Shown here one piece after another: positions 8,146 through 17,079 of a stretch of DNA of 64,000 nt. A program made the translations under genes and the position numbers. A model generated the notes under the pieces. That model was not told where the DNA came from, did no database searches, and worked only from the letters and a program-made list of their open reading frames with translations. Position 1 is the stretch's first letter. Every line of letters starts with the position of its first letter. Source of the DNA: Butyricicoccus pullicaecorum DSM 23266 (GTDB lineage: Bacteria; Bacillota; Clostridia; Oscillospirales; Butyricicoccaceae). Location: positions 371,267 to 435,266 of the forward strand of contig NZ_FUXW01000003.1 in NCBI RefSeq assembly GCF_900167005.1. The letters run 5' to 3'.

Positions 8146-8793
8146 TTATAGATTGGGGTCGTATTCGCATTCGACCAGTACCTGCTGCTCTCCATTCTCC
8201 CACCACTGTGCAACACAAAAATAATTGGCTTCCTGACCCTCATAAGGCACAAAACCAGCGTCTGCATTGCTCAGATCGACAAAGAGCGTCGCGTCCTGCA
8301 TCTTGTAAGGCTGACCGTTCCAGGTAATCTCAAAATCACCGAAAGCAATGACCGAGCCGATGCAGTCCTCAGCGGCTGCGTCCACCGGCGCGTCCACCAG
8401 GAACTTCGGGAACGACCACTCCATCGTCGTTTCCTTCATATCGCTCTGGAATACGCACTGTCCCTCCACCGTTGAACCCTGGAGGATGACACGGGTTCCC
8501 TCGCTTGCCGTATTGATGACATTGCCCTGAAATTCACAATTCACAAAGGTAATCTGTGCGTTTTCTCCGCTGACCGTGACATCCTGCTCAAAAATCAGGT
8601 CACTTACGTCCTTCTGCTCTCCGTCGGCCAGCGCAAAGGTGTACTCGGTCGCCGTCTGCTTGCCGCTCTCCTCGCCCTCAGCTGTCTGCGTTTGGGTCTG
8701 GGCCTCGGCCTGCTGGTCTGTGTCGGTCTGACCGCAGCCGCCCAGCGCGAGCAGCAAACACATGGTCAAAAACAGTACTGCCATCTTTTTCAT
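8146..8793 (-). CDS. Secreted lipoprotein of unknown function
   Basis: A 215-residue protein starting MKKMAVLFLTMCLLLALGGC; the lipobox LGGC puts the lipidated cysteine near residue 20. A Gln/Thr-rich linker (about residues 22-50) precedes a soluble domain of mostly beta character containing several acidic patches and single Asn/Gln-rich strands. No enzyme motif was recognised. The start at 8793 follows GGAGGGC by the right distance; upstream in-frame ATGs lack one. A promoter (TTGATT-17-TACAAT, 8859-8887) lies upstream. Confidence 0.75.
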   Translation of the reverse strand: MKKMAVLFLTMCLLLALGGCGQTDTDQQAEAQTQTQTAEGEESGKQTATEYTFALADGEQKDVSDLIFEQDVTVSGENAQITFVNCEFQGNVINTASEGTRVILQGSTVEGQCVFQSDMKETTMEWSFPKFLVDAPVDAAAEDCIGSVIAFGDFEITWNGQPYKMQDATLFVDLSNADAGFVPYEGQEANYFCVAQWWENGEQQVLVECEYDPNL

Positions 8794-8858
8794 CTTTTTG
8801 CCCTCCATTTCTTCTTGCATGTTGTGTACGCGTGCCAGGATGGATGGATATTTTTATC

Positions 8859-8887
8859 ATTGTATCACTTTACCAGAGAGAAATCAA
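8859..8887 (-). promoter_or_regulatory. Promoter of the lipoprotein gene
   Basis: Minus-strand TTGATT (8882-8887), 17-base spacer, TACAAT (8859-8864), about 65 bases upstream of the lipoprotein start. Confidence 0.55.
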
Positions 8888-8933
8888 TGCAATTTTCCAG
8901 CCTGTTATCCGGGATTTCCGACCGCGATTTTGC

Positions 8934-8963
8934 TTTACAGTCTCCCCCGGTCTGTCGTATAAT
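8934..8963 (+). promoter_or_regulatory. Promoter of the MaoC-like gene
   Basis: TTTACA (8934-8939), 18-base spacer, TATAAT (8958-8963), about 57 bases before the start codon at 9020. Confidence 0.55.
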
Positions 8964-9019
8964 GGACATAAGAAAAACGGCAGTCCGTGCTGCTTGTCTA
9001 ATGGAAAGGATGCGATCCC

Positions 9020-9472
9020 ATGGCAGAAAAAAAAGTGTTCCACATTGGCGACCGTGCCTCGTTCTCCAAGACCATTTCTGAGAGCGATGTCTACGCGTTC
9101 GCAGGCATTACAGGTGATTTTAACGGTCTGCACATGAATGCAGAGTTTGCACGGCACACGCGCTATGGCAAGCGCATCGTGCACGGCAATATTCCGGCCA
9201 GCTTTATCTCGACCGCAATGGGCATGTCTCTGCCCGGACCGGGTGCGATCTTTGTCGATCAGAGCACCAAGTTCTTAAAGCCGGTCTACTATAACGACAC
9301 CATCACGGCAAACATCCAGCTCATTGAAGCGCGCACCAAGGGTGAATTTTACGTATGCACCATCAAGGGCGAATGCCGCAACCAGCACGGTGAAATTGTC
9401 ATTGTCAGCGTCTGTCACGAAATGATCTCGATGGACGAGGTTGAGATCGTACAGGACGACGACGAGGACTGA
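9020..9472 (+). CDS. MaoC-like hotdog-fold dehydratase, (R)-enoyl-CoA hydratase type
   Basis: A 150-residue single hotdog domain. The hydratase signature AGITGDFNGLH (about residues 28-38) has the Asp and His of the catalytic pair, and RIVHGN (about 53-58) is the second conserved segment. Enzymes of this family reversibly hydrate trans-2-enoyl-CoA or related thioesters and work as dimers in the cytoplasm. It is a single-gene unit with its own promoter and terminator, so the acyl substrate is not evident. The last ten residues are an acidic tail (QDDDED). Confidence 0.85.
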   Translation: MAEKKVFHIGDRASFSKTISESDVYAFAGITGDFNGLHMNAEFARHTRYGKRIVHGNIPASFISTAMGMSLPGPGAIFVDQSTKFLKPVYYNDTITANIQLIEARTKGEFYVCTIKGECRNQHGEIVIVSVCHEMISMDEVEIVQDDDED

Positions 9473-9492
9473 TTCCCTTTCCAGCCACTGTC

Positions 9493-9530
9493 CCCGACCC
9501 GGGTTTTGCCCGTGGTCGGGTCTTTTTTTT
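9493..9530 (+). terminator. Terminator of the MaoC-like gene
   Basis: GC-rich stem CCCGACCCGGG with its complement CCCGTGGTCGGG, followed by eight or more T bases on the plus strand. Confidence 0.85.
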
Positions 9531-9531
9531 T

Positions 9532-9569
9532 GCAAAAAAAGACCGCTGAGGATGATTCTCTCAGCGGTC
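9532..9569 (-). terminator. Terminator of the polyamine transporter operon
   Basis: Perfect 10-bp arms GACCGCTGAG / CTCAGCGGTC (9541-9550 and 9560-9569) with a run of T on the minus strand after the stem. It lies back to back with the terminator of the neighbouring plus-strand gene. Confidence 0.9.
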
Positions 9570-9579
9570 TGCCTGTTTT

Positions 9580-11439
9580 TTACTTGAGCAGCTCTGCCCA
9601 CAGGGCGGTATAGAGCTTGTTGGTCTCATCGGACAGGTTTAAGAAGGTCTCGGAGTTTGCAACGGCCTCGGCGCTCGGATAGTGCACCGGATCGTTCTGG
9701 ATCTCCTCGGGCTGCATCTCGTAGACCTCGCGCTGCGGGCTGGAATAGCCGATGTATTCGGCGTTTGCTGCTGCCGCTTCGGTCGAGCACATGAAGTCGA
9801 TAAACGCCTCAGCGCCCTCGACGTTCTTGGCGTTGGTCGGGATGCACATCGCGTCGACAAAGAGGTTGGTGCCCTCCTTGGGGACATAGAACGCAAGGTC
9901 GGGGTTCTCGTCCATCATGGTCACCGCATCACCGTTGTAATACGGTGCGGCGTACAGCTCCTCGTTGGGCAGCTTTTCCAGAATCTGATCCATGAACAGT
10001 CCCTGGAAAGTCGTCTGCTTGCCCTTGGTGATAAGCGCTGCCGCCTCGCGCAGCTCGTCCGCGTTCTCGGTGTTCTGGCTGTATCCCAGATACTTCAGTG
10101 CAATGCCCAGTGCATCACGCGGGTTGTCAAACATGGCAACCTCTCCGGCGTACTTCTCATTCCACAGCAGATCCCACGAACCAATATCGGCCTCGTCGAT
10201 GTACTTGGTATTGTAGATCATACCGACCACGCCCCAAGTGTAAGGCACCGAATACTGCTGTTCGGGGTCAAAGGCAAGGTGGGTGTATTTCTCGTCGATG
10301 AGCGAGAAATTCGGGATATTATCATAGTTGATCGGCTGCACCATGCCCTCGTTGATCAGGCGTGCGACCATGTAGTCGGACGGGATCACCACGTCATAGC
10401 TCTCGGTCTTGAGACGGGAGTACATGCTCTCGTTGGAGTCAAAGGTCGTATACACGACCTTGTATCCGGTCTCGGCCTCAAACTGTTCGAGCAGGGACTC
10501 GTCCATGTACTCGCCCCAGTTATAGACGTTGACGATCTGTCCCTCGGATGCGCTGCCGCCCATCAGGCCGGCCAGCGGTCCACCGATCAGGAAGATGCAC
10601 ACAACACCGGCCAGCACGCACTTGCCGATCGGATGGCTGCGCTTTTTGTACACGGTCAGCTTTTTCTTCTTGTTGAGTGCACGGGTCTGACGGATGTTAA
10701 TGACAATGAGCAGGATGAGGATGAATACAAACAGGATGGTCGACACTGCGTTGATCTTGGGACTGATGCGGCGGCGCACCATGGAGTAGATGACGACCGA
10801 CAGCGGCTGGCTGGTATTGCCCGCCGTAAAGTACGAAACCACGAAGTCGTCGATCGAGATGGTGAAAGCCATGATCGCACCGGTCACGATACCCGGCATG
10901 ATCTCAGGGATAATGACCTTCCAGAACGCCTGACGCGGGGTTGCACCGAGGTCGAGCGCGGCTTCGTAGGCGTTTTTGTCCAGCTGTCTGAGCTTGGGCA
11001 TGACGTTGAGCACGACATAGGGAATACAGAACGTGACATGCGCCAAAATCAGGGTCAGATACCCCTTTTCAAAGGCCAGAAAGCTGAACAGCAGCATAAA
11101 CGATACACCCATGATGGTATCCGAGGACGACATGGGAATATTGTTGATGGTCAGATACACACCGCGTGTACGGCGGCCCATCTTCTGAATGCCGATGGCG
11201 GCCGCGGTACCCAGGATGGTAGCAAAGATGGCCGAGATGACCGCGACGAAGATGGTCACATAGAGCGAATGCAGGATGCGCTCATCTTGAAACATCTGTA
11301 CATACCAATCGAGCGTAAAGCCATGCCAGGAGACGCGGCTCTTGCTGTCGTTAAACGAGAACAGCATGAGCACGAAGATCGGTGCGTACAGCAGGATGAA
11401 CAGGATGGCCATGTAAAATTTCTCAATGAACTTTTTCAT
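9580..11439 (-). CDS. potCD: Fused spermidine/putrescine ABC permease and substrate-binding protein (PotC-PotD)
   Basis: A 619-residue fusion. Residues ~1-255 are a PotC-type permease with six membrane segments and the ATPase-contact loop EAALDLGATPRQAFWKVIIP near residue 165. A further hydrophobic segment (~275-295, CVLAGVVCIFLIGGPLAG) replaces the signal peptide and tethers the following PotD-type periplasmic-binding domain (~305-619), which begins VNVYNWGEYMD and contains the polyamine-site-like YTWGVVGMIYN. The binding protein is therefore permanently attached to the permease outside the cell. The start ATG shares one base with the potB stop (TGATG). Confidence 0.93.
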   Translation of the reverse strand: MKKFIEKFYMAILFILLYAPIFVLMLFSFNDSKSRVSWHGFTLDWYVQMFQDERILHSLYVTIFVAVISAIFATILGTAAAIGIQKMGRRTRGVYLTINNIPMSSSDTIMGVSFMLLFSFLAFEKGYLTLILAHVTFCIPYVVLNVMPKLRQLDKNAYEAALDLGATPRQAFWKVIIPEIMPGIVTGAIMAFTISIDDFVVSYFTAGNTSQPLSVVIYSMVRRRISPKINAVSTILFVFILILLIVINIRQTRALNKKKKLTVYKKRSHPIGKCVLAGVVCIFLIGGPLAGLMGGSASEGQIVNVYNWGEYMDESLLEQFEAETGYKVVYTTFDSNESMYSRLKTESYDVVIPSDYMVARLINEGMVQPINYDNIPNFSLIDEKYTHLAFDPEQQYSVPYTWGVVGMIYNTKYIDEADIGSWDLLWNEKYAGEVAMFDNPRDALGIALKYLGYSQNTENADELREAAALITKGKQTTFQGLFMDQILEKLPNEELYAAPYYNGDAVTMMDENPDLAFYVPKEGTNLFVDAMCIPTNAKNVEGAEAFIDFMCSTEAAAANAEYIGYSSPQREVYEMQPEEIQNDPVHYPSAEAVANSETFLNLSDETNKLYTALWAELLK

Positions 11440-12290
11440 CACAGCATCAGCCCCCCTTCTTCAGAGGAACCGTCATCAAACTTGTTCATCACCCACATGC
11501 ACAGGAAAATGAGTCCCATCATCACGAGCGCAATGGCCGAGCCAAGCTGGGGATTGTAGGCGTTGCCCATGAACTCGAGGTCGATGAGGTCACCGATCAG
11601 CATGTACTTACCGCCGCCGAGCAGCTTGGAGATGACGAAGGTGGACACCGAGGGCACAAAGACCATGGTGATGCCCGAAATGACACCGGGCAGCGACAGC
11701 GGGAAGATAACGCGCTGGAATACGATGCGCATGGGTGCGCCCAGATCCTGCGCGGCCTCGATGATCTTGGGATCGAGCTTGATGAGCACGGTGTAGATGG
11801 GCAGTACCATGAAGGGCAGGAAGTTATAAACCATACCCAAAACGACCGCACCCGAGGTGTTAATGAGCGGGATATAGTCCAGCGTGTAGCCGAAATGGTT
11901 CTGCAAGAACGAAATCAGGCCAATCTGGTTCAAAAACTGATTGATAAAGCCCTTGTTTTCCAGAATGGACATCCAGGCGTAGGTGCGCAGCAGGAAGTTC
12001 ATCCACATGGGCAGCATGATGAGCGTCATGTAGAGCTGCTGACGCTGGGGTGGCTGGCGGGACATGATATAGGCCAGCGGATAGCCCAGAATCAGGCAGA
12101 TGACCGTCGAGATGAGCGCCAGGACGAACGAGCGGACGAAAATCGGCCAATACTCGACGATTCCGGCGAAGTTTTCTACCGTAAAACCGCCTGCACTGTC
12201 CGAAAAGGCGTACAGGACGATCAGCAGGATGGGGCACACGATGAAAACAACCATCCACACCCCATAGGGATATGCCATGTTCTTTTTCAA
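11439..12290 (-). CDS. potB: Spermidine/putrescine ABC transporter permease PotB
   Basis: A 283-residue inner-membrane permease with six predicted membrane helices. The ATPase-contact loop is [20 protein letters not shown] near residue 175, followed by the PotB-type [15 protein letters not shown] region. It starts with TTG at 12290 behind GGAGG, overlapping the potA stop by four bases (TTGA); an ATG twelve bases inside is the alternative. It pairs with the PotC half of the next gene to form the polyamine channel. Confidence 0.92.
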   Translation of the reverse strand: MKKNMAYPYGVWMVVFIVCPILLIVLYAFSDSAGGFTVENFAGIVEYWPIFVRSFVLALISTVICLILGYPLAYIMSRQPPQRQQLYMTLIMLPMWMNFLLRTYAWMSILENKGFINQFLNQIGLISFLQNHFGYTLDYIPLINTSGAVVLGMVYNFLPFMVLPIYTVLIKLDPKIIEAAQDLGAPMRIVFQRVIFPLSLPGVISGITMVFVPSVSTFVISKLLGGGKYMLIGDLIDLEFMGNAYNPQLGSAIALVMMGLIFLCMWVMNKFDDGSSEEGGLML

Positions 12291-13357
12291 CGTTTTTCCT
12301 CCATCTGTCCGCCTTCCTGTTCGGACTTGTGCATGATGTGGATATCAAACGGATCGACCGACAGGCCGACGGCCTTGCCGACCGTCTCGCACTGGGTCGA
12401 ATGTACAGTAAAGGTGAAGTGCTCGGTGCGCACCATCATTTCGTAGTGCACGCCCTTGAACACGATGGACTCTACAATACCAGTCAGCTGTGCCTGTTCG
12501 GTCGGGGTGATCTTGAGATCCTCCGGACGGATAACCACATCAACCGGCGTCATCTCGCCAAAGCCCTCGTCCACGCAGACAAAGTCATGGGTGCAGAAAC
12601 GCACCAGACGATCTTTGAGCATGGTACCCGGCAGGATGTTGGACTCACCGATGAAGTCCGCGACAAAGGCGTTGACCGGCTCGTTGTAGATGTCGGTCGG
12701 GGTGCCAATCTGCTGGATGTGGCCGCGGTTCATGACCACGATGGTGTCCGACATGGTGAGCGCTTCTTCCTGATCGTGCGTAACATAGATAAAGGTAATA
12801 CCGGTCGACTGCTGGATGCGCTTGAGCTCGAACTGCATTTCCTTGCGCAGCTTGAGGTCGAGTGCGCCGAGCGGCTCGTCGAGCAGCAGGACACGCGGCT
12901 CCATGACCAACGCGCGGGCAATCGCGACGCGCTGCTGCTGTCCGCCCGACAGCGAGGTCACGTCACGGTTCTCGAAGCCCTTGAGGCCGACCAGCTCCAG
13001 CATGCGCGAGACCTTGCGCGCGATCTCGTCTGCCGGCATCTTGCGGATGTGCAGACCGAATGCGATATTTTCCGCAACGTTCAGGTGCGGAAAGAGCGCA
13101 TAGCGCTGGAAAACCGTATTGATCTCACGTTTATACGGCGGTACGTCGTTGAGGCGCTTGCCCTCAAAGAGCACATCGCCCGAAGTCGGGGTCTCAAAAC
13201 CGCCGATGATGCGCAGCGTCGTTGTCTTGCCGCAGCCCGAAGGGCCGAGCAGCGTAATAAATTCCTTATCCCGAATATAGAGATTGATTCCGCGAAGAAT
13301 GGGTTCGCCGTCAAATTCTTTTTTGATGTTTACGAGGTCGATCAAGTGTTTGCTCAA
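12287..13357 (-). CDS. potA: Spermidine/putrescine ABC transporter ATPase PotA
   Basis: A 356-residue ABC ATPase with Walker [10 protein letters not shown] (about residues 38-46), signature [15 protein letters not shown] (~135-149), Walker [13 protein letters not shown] (~154-165) and switch His in THDQEEA, followed by a C-terminal TOBE-type regulatory domain (~240-345). It powers polyamine import with PotB and the PotC-PotD fusion. The start is TTG at 13357 with GGGGGTG eight bases upstream. A near-consensus promoter lies 46-74 bases upstream. Confidence 0.94.
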   Translation of the reverse strand: MSKHLIDLVNIKKEFDGEPILRGINLYIRDKEFITLLGPSGCGKTTTLRIIGGFETPTSGDVLFEGKRLNDVPPYKREINTVFQRYALFPHLNVAENIAFGLHIRKMPADEIARKVSRMLELVGLKGFENRDVTSLSGGQQQRVAIARALVMEPRVLLLDEPLGALDLKLRKEMQFELKRIQQSTGITFIYVTHDQEEALTMSDTIVVMNRGHIQQIGTPTDIYNEPVNAFVADFIGESNILPGTMLKDRLVRFCTHDFVCVDEGFGEMTPVDVVIRPEDLKITPTEQAQLTGIVESIVFKGVHYEMMVRTEHFTFTVHSTQCETVGKAVGLSVDPFDIHIMHKSEQEGGQMEEKR

Positions 13358-13402
13358 CCACGATGCACCCCCTATCTGAAATTACAATTACTCGTACCTT
13401 TT

Positions 13403-13431
13403 ATAGTATAATCATTTGCGTCAAAAGTCAA
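13403..13431 (-). promoter_or_regulatory. Promoter of the potABCD operon
   Basis: Minus-strand TTGACT (13426-13431), 17-base spacer, TACTAT (13403-13408). It begins seven bases after the terminator hairpin of the upstream CAP-domain gene, so termination and the next initiation are tightly packed. Confidence 0.65.
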
Positions 13432-13437
13432 TAAAAA

Positions 13438-13463
13438 CCGCGAAAAAACAAGTTTTTTCGCGG
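13438..13463 (-). terminator. Terminator of the CAP-domain gene
   Basis: Perfect 12-bp arms CCGCGAAAAAAC / GTTTTTTCGCGG, followed on the minus strand by TTTTTATTG. It separates the CAP-domain gene from the pot promoter. Confidence 0.8.
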
Positions 13464-13568
13464 TATCTTTGCTATTTTTATGATTTTCTGACGTTCTCTC
13501 TGTTTTTCTCGTCCATACACCTGTTTTTCTTTTTTTTCGCGTGTGCGCAGGTGCTTTTTTCGGCCTGC

Positions 13569-14201
13569 TTAGTCGGCGAACAGCTGCACCCAGTAGGTGC
13601 GTCCACCGATCGTCGCCTGACCGACACCCATTCGTCCAAACGAAGCCGACAGGATGTTCGCGCGGTGACCAGACGAGTTCATCCACGCCGATACGACCGC
13701 CTGCGCGGTCTGCTGACCGGATGCGATGTTCTCGCCCGCCGTGCGGTAGCTCACACCGGCCTCGTTCAGTGCCGTCAGACCGCGCGAACCGTTCGGTCGG
13801 GTGTGCGAGAAGCTCTGCGCCAGCTCGGCAGCACGCACAGCGGCAGCGCGGTTCATGTTCGCGTCCAGCGTGAGTGCAGACAGGCCGTTCTGCGCACGAG
13901 CAGCATTGACCTCGGCCAGCACAGCCTGTGCCGCAGACGAGGTACTGGTGCTTGTACCGCCGGTGCTGCCCGAACCATTTCCGATATTGTTCGAGCCATT
14001 TCCGCTGTTATCGGGCTGATTACCAGTGTTGTTTGAGCTGCTGCCCGGTTTTGTGATGCCGTACTGTGCGAGCAGCTGCTCCCAAGCGGTCTCAAAGTGC
14101 GAGGGTACGGTAGCCGTCTGGGGGACCGCTGCCGCCTGCGCGGCCGGAGCCGCAAACGCGCACAACAGTGCCGCTGCGGTCAAACACATCTTCTTTTTCA
14201 T
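13569..14201 (-). CDS. Secreted CAP/SCP-domain protein, YkwD-like
   Basis: A 210-residue exported protein: signal peptide to about residue 24 (cleavage after AQA), a short helical region, a Ser/Gly/Asn/Thr-rich flexible linker (~55-90) and a C-terminal CAP domain (~95-210). CAP features include the helix LAEVNAARAQNGLSAL, a His in SFSHTRPNGS, the AGENIASG motif and the ending SAWMNSSGHRANIL. Bacterial CAP proteins are often linked to spores or the cell surface, with uncertain activity. The start at 14201 follows GGAGG; the longer upstream frame is unsupported. Confidence 0.88.
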   Translation of the reverse strand: MKKKMCLTAAALLCAFAAPAAQAAAVPQTATVPSHFETAWEQLLAQYGITKPGSSSNNTGNQPDNSGNGSNNIGNGSGSTGGTSTSTSSAAQAVLAEVNAARAQNGLSALTLDANMNRAAAVRAAELAQSFSHTRPNGSRGLTALNEAGVSYRTAGENIASGQQTAQAVVSAWMNSSGHRANILSASFGRMGVGQATIGGRTYWVQLFAD

Positions 14202-14312
14202 GGGGTATGTCCTCCGTATGTTGTGGTTTTGCCCTTCGGCTGCTCCATCATACGGGAAAATGACCTGCTTTTGCAATGGAAAAGTGCGGTGACACGGGTA
14301 AAATGATGCAAA

Positions 14313-14346
14313 AAAGCAGGGAAATCACCAAGGATTCCCCTGCTTT
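14313..14346 (-). terminator. Terminator of the yjbQ-like gene
   Basis: Stem AAAGCAGGGRAATC around the loop ACCAAG (one mismatch), with a T-run on the minus strand after the stem. Confidence 0.75.
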
Positions 14347-14384
14347 CCAGTCTTTTAAAGGGATTTTCGCGGAACTTTTGCCGC

Positions 14385-14792
14385 TTATACCGCGTCGTCA
14401 GACATGACCTTGACGTAATAGCGCCGCGTGCGCGGGCCGTCAAACTCGGCAAAATAAACTGCCTGCCAGGTACCCAGCACGGCCTTGCCGTCCTCGATGA
14501 TGATGGTCTCGCTTGCGCCCACGGTCATGCACTTGAGGTGCGCGTCCGAGTTGCCCTCCGCGTGCTGGAAGCCGCTGCGGATGGGAAACGCGCCGTCCAT
14601 GCCCATGACCAGATCGTGACGCACATCAGGGTCTGCGTTCTCGTTGATGGTGATGGCTGCGGTCGTGTGCGGGCAGAAGACCACGCACAGGCCCGAGCGC
14701 ACCCCGGAATCACTGATACATTTCTTGACAGCGGCGGTGATGTTGTAATAGCCTTGCCGGTCGGTATGCAGGGTAAAGGTCTGGGTTTTCAT
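14385..14792 (-). CDS. YjbQ/UPF0047 family protein
   Basis: A 135-residue member of the YjbQ (UPF0047) family, small trimeric beta-rich proteins; some have weak thiamine-phosphate-synthase activity when overproduced, but the true role is unknown. Family marks are FCPHTTAAITINENADP (about residues 35-51), with a histidine and acidic residues forming a possible metal site, HLKCMTVGASETI near residue 90 and the C-terminal LGTWQAVYFAEFDGPRTR. The start ATG 14792 has AAGGAGG; the upstream part of the long frame belongs to the neighbouring HD gene region. Confidence 0.85.
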   Translation of the reverse strand: MKTQTFTLHTDRQGYYNITAAVKKCISDSGVRSGLCVVFCPHTTAAITINENADPDVRHDLVMGMDGAFPIRSGFQHAEGNSDAHLKCMTVGASETIIIEDGKAVLGTWQAVYFAEFDGPRTRRYYVKVMSDDAV

Positions 14793-14811
14793 GGAACGTA
14801 CCTCCTTTTTA

Positions 14812-15384
14812 TCATTCGCTGCGGTTTTCGTGCAGATAGGTCGCTTCCAGGTCGGACAGGTGCAGCTTGACGGCGAGCGGATAGCGCTCGTAGGCGTTCG
14901 CGATAGCGAAGGAACCGGCGCGTGCCGAATCGTCAAAGCCGCCCATGTGCCAGCGAATGGCGACTGCCTCCTCGTTTTTGAGCTTCATAAAGCGTTCGAT
15001 CAAAAAGACCGACTTTTCGCCGTGACCATAGGGAAAACGGTCATTGACCACGTAGACCGGTACTTTTTCCCACACGCCCGCGTCATTCTTGCGGTTGCGG
15101 TACTCGACATCGTAGAACCCGGCCTTGCACAGGTCGTGCAGCAGCGTGCAGATCGTGCAGCTCTCCAGGTTGTCGGTCTCGGGGTCATAATGTTTATCCA
15201 TCATGACATGGTATACATTCAGGCTATGTTCGAGCAGACCGCCCTCGTAGGCCGCGTGAAAGCGGGTGGATGCAGGTGCGGTGAAAAAATCGGTCGATTC
15301 CAGCCATTCCAGCAGCTTATCTGCACCCCGACGGGTCACGTTCTGCCGGAACAGCTCCAAAAATTCTTCTTTCTTGTCAGACAT
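14812..15384 (-). CDS. HD-domain phosphohydrolase of unknown substrate
   Basis: A 190-residue protein with an HD metal-binding domain: GLLEHSLNVYH (about residues 45-55) supplies the first His, LLHDLCKAGF (~80-89) the His-Asp pair, and later His/Asp residues sit in YGHGEKS and RWHMGGFDD. HD proteins hydrolyse phosphate esters of nucleotides; this subgroup is common in Clostridia and not assigned. It starts at ATG 15384, overlapping the cca stop by eight bases, so it is translated from the cca transcript. Confidence 0.82.
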   Translation of the reverse strand: MSDKKEEFLELFRQNVTRRGADKLLEWLESTDFFTAPASTRFHAAYEGGLLEHSLNVYHVMMDKHYDPETDNLESCTICTLLHDLCKAGFYDVEYRNRKNDAGVWEKVPVYVVNDRFPYGHGEKSVFLIERFMKLKNEEAVAIRWHMGGFDDSARAGSFAIANAYERYPLAVKLHLSDLEATYLHENRSE

Positions 15385-16729
15385 GCTCGTTCTCCTTCCA
15401 GCGTGCGGCCAGCGCGCACAGGGTGTCGGGTTGATTTGGGACGGTCTGATCGACGACCGCTGCAAGCAGGCGGCGTAGCACCCGTCCGATATCCGGGCCG
15501 GTAAAGCCCAGCGCACGGACGGTATGTCCGTCGATCGCCAGATCACGCAGGCTCAGGCACGCGCCCGCCGCGCACACGGCATTGACCAGCCGCTCGGTGG
15601 TCTGCAATTCGGCCAGATGGATGGAAAAGGTATCCTGTCCGGTGCAGTCGGCTTTCTTGATGGCGAGCAGGCGGCGCACATCCGCCTCGCCCAATCGTGC
15701 CAGACGGCGGCGGACGATCTTCTCTTCCTGCCCCAGCGGATAGTCGTGCAGTTCGACCAGCGCGCATACCTGCTCACGCAGAGCATTGGATGCCCGCAGG
15801 CGGGTCAGCGCCCGCTCGGCCAAGTCCCGGCTGATATGCGGGTGACCCTTGAAGTGTCCCACGCCGTCCGCATCAATGGTATAGGCGTGCGGCTTGCCGC
15901 TGTCGTGCAGCAGCATGACCCAGCGCAGAACCGGGTCAGCCGGGATGGCCTCGACTGCACGGACGGTATGTTCCCATACATCATATCGATGGTGCGGATT
16001 GTGCTGACACAGGCCAAACATGGGCGTAATCTCGGGCAGAACGGCAGCCACAATGTCCGCGCAGCTGCGCAGCGCGCGTCCGGCGTACGGTCCGGTCAGG
16101 ATGCCGGTCAGCTCCTCCAGCACCCGCTCGTGTGCGATTGCTTCCAGTCGTGCAAGCTGACGGCGCATGGCGTAGCCGGTCTGTCGCTCGATGGCAAACC
16201 CGGTCTTGGATACAAAGCGCACGCCGCGCAAAATACGCAGCGCATCCTCGGTAAATCGCGCGTCCGGGTCACCGACTGCACGGATGAGACCGTTTTGAAG
16301 GTCGCTCTGTCCGCCGAAGGGGTCACACAGGCCGCGCTCCGGGTGGTACGCCATGGCATTAACCGTAAAGTCCCGCCGCAGAAGATCGTCCTCGATGTTT
16401 GCGACAAAATCGACCTTGTCTGGATGCCGTCCGTCGGTGTAACCCTTTTCGGTGCGGTAAGTGGTGATTTCGAGTGCCATACCGTCAATCTTGGCTGTTA
16501 CCGTGCCGTGCCTCAGTCCGGTCGGATGCACCTCATAGGCGGCAAGCGCCGCGCTTGTCTCGTCGGGCAGGGCTGAAGTGGTGAGATCCCAGTCGTGCGG
16601 TGTGACACCGCGCAGGCTGTCGCGCACGCCGCCGCCGACCGCCCAGGCTGTATGTCCGTGGGCTTCCAGACAGGCAATGGCCTCGCGCACAGGTGCGGGC
16701 AAGTCGATCTTTCCGGAAAAACCGGTCAA
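15377..16729 (-). CDS. cca: CCA-adding tRNA nucleotidyltransferase with HD domain
   Basis: A 450-residue class II CCA-adding enzyme that builds or repairs the 3' CCA of tRNAs. The nucleotidyltransferase head has VGGGVRDSLRG (about residues 30-40) and the metal-binding HDWDLTTSA (~45-53); DLLRRDFTVNAMAY (~114-127) and DPFGGQSDLQ follow. A C-terminal HD domain with WEHTVRAV and LLHDSGKP lies at ~250-290. Both tRNA genes in this window already encode CCA, so its role for these two would be repair. It starts with TTG at 16729, overlapping the DUF896 stop by four bases. Confidence 0.92.
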   Translation of the reverse strand: MTGFSGKIDLPAPVREAIACLEAHGHTAWAVGGGVRDSLRGVTPHDWDLTTSALPDETSAALAAYEVHPTGLRHGTVTAKIDGMALEITTYRTEKGYTDGRHPDKVDFVANIEDDLLRRDFTVNAMAYHPERGLCDPFGGQSDLQNGLIRAVGDPDARFTEDALRILRGVRFVSKTGFAIERQTGYAMRRQLARLEAIAHERVLEELTGILTGPYAGRALRSCADIVAAVLPEITPMFGLCQHNPHHRYDVWEHTVRAVEAIPADPVLRWVMLLHDSGKPHAYTIDADGVGHFKGHPHISRDLAERALTRLRASNALREQVCALVELHDYPLGQEEKIVRRRLARLGEADVRRLLAIKKADCTGQDTFSIHLAELQTTERLVNAVCAAGACLSLRDLAIDGHTVRALGFTGPDIGRVLRRLLAAVVDQTVPNQPDTLCALAARWKENEHV

Positions 16730-16938
16730 TTCCCTTTCTCCTTCTGCTTGAGGCGGTAGGAAGTGCCGTCGGGATTGAGTACAACCGTGTTGTCAAGCTG
16801 GGCTTTGAGGCTGCGGCGGAAGCCTTCAATGTACGCCTCACGCAGCTCCTTCTGTTCTTTCTGTTCCTCCGGGGTCAGTCCCTCGGCCTTGGATTTACGC
16901 GCCAGTTCATTGATGCGTTCGATCTGTTCGTTTGTCAT
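16726..16938 (-). CDS. DUF896/YnzC-family small protein
   Basis: A 70-residue cytoplasmic protein with the family pattern MTNEQIERINELARKSKAEG and LTPEEQKEQKELREAYI, forming a charged helical hairpin, then VVLNPDG near the end. B. subtilis YnzC is linked to the SOS operon; the biochemical role is unknown. It is the first gene of an apparent DUF896-cca-HD operon with short overlaps. Confidence 0.9.
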   Translation of the reverse strand: MTNEQIERINELARKSKAEGLTPEEQKEQKELREAYIEGFRRSLKAQLDNTVVLNPDGTSYRLKQKEKGN

Positions 16939-17009
16939 GGGAGTATGCCTCCTTTGTTCTGTTTTGTTTTTTTCTATTATATCAGGCTGGTTTGCCCCTG
17001 TCTATCTCC

Positions 17010-17038
17010 TTGACCGTGGATTCGGTGCATGATACAAT
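17010..17038 (+). promoter_or_regulatory. Promoter of the O-acetylhomoserine sulfhydrylase gene
   Basis: TTGACC (17010-17015), 17-base spacer, TACAAT (17033-17038). Only about 35 bases separate the likely start site from the start codon, so there is no room for a SAM riboswitch or T-box. Confidence 0.65.
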
Positions 17039-17079
17039 AAAACAAGATTCACGATTCTACGTTCTGGAGGGATTCACGC

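Noticed and set aside
17016..17079. SAM riboswitch or T-box before the O-acetylhomoserine sulfhydrylase
   Set aside because: The leader after the promoter is only about 35 bases, too short for either.
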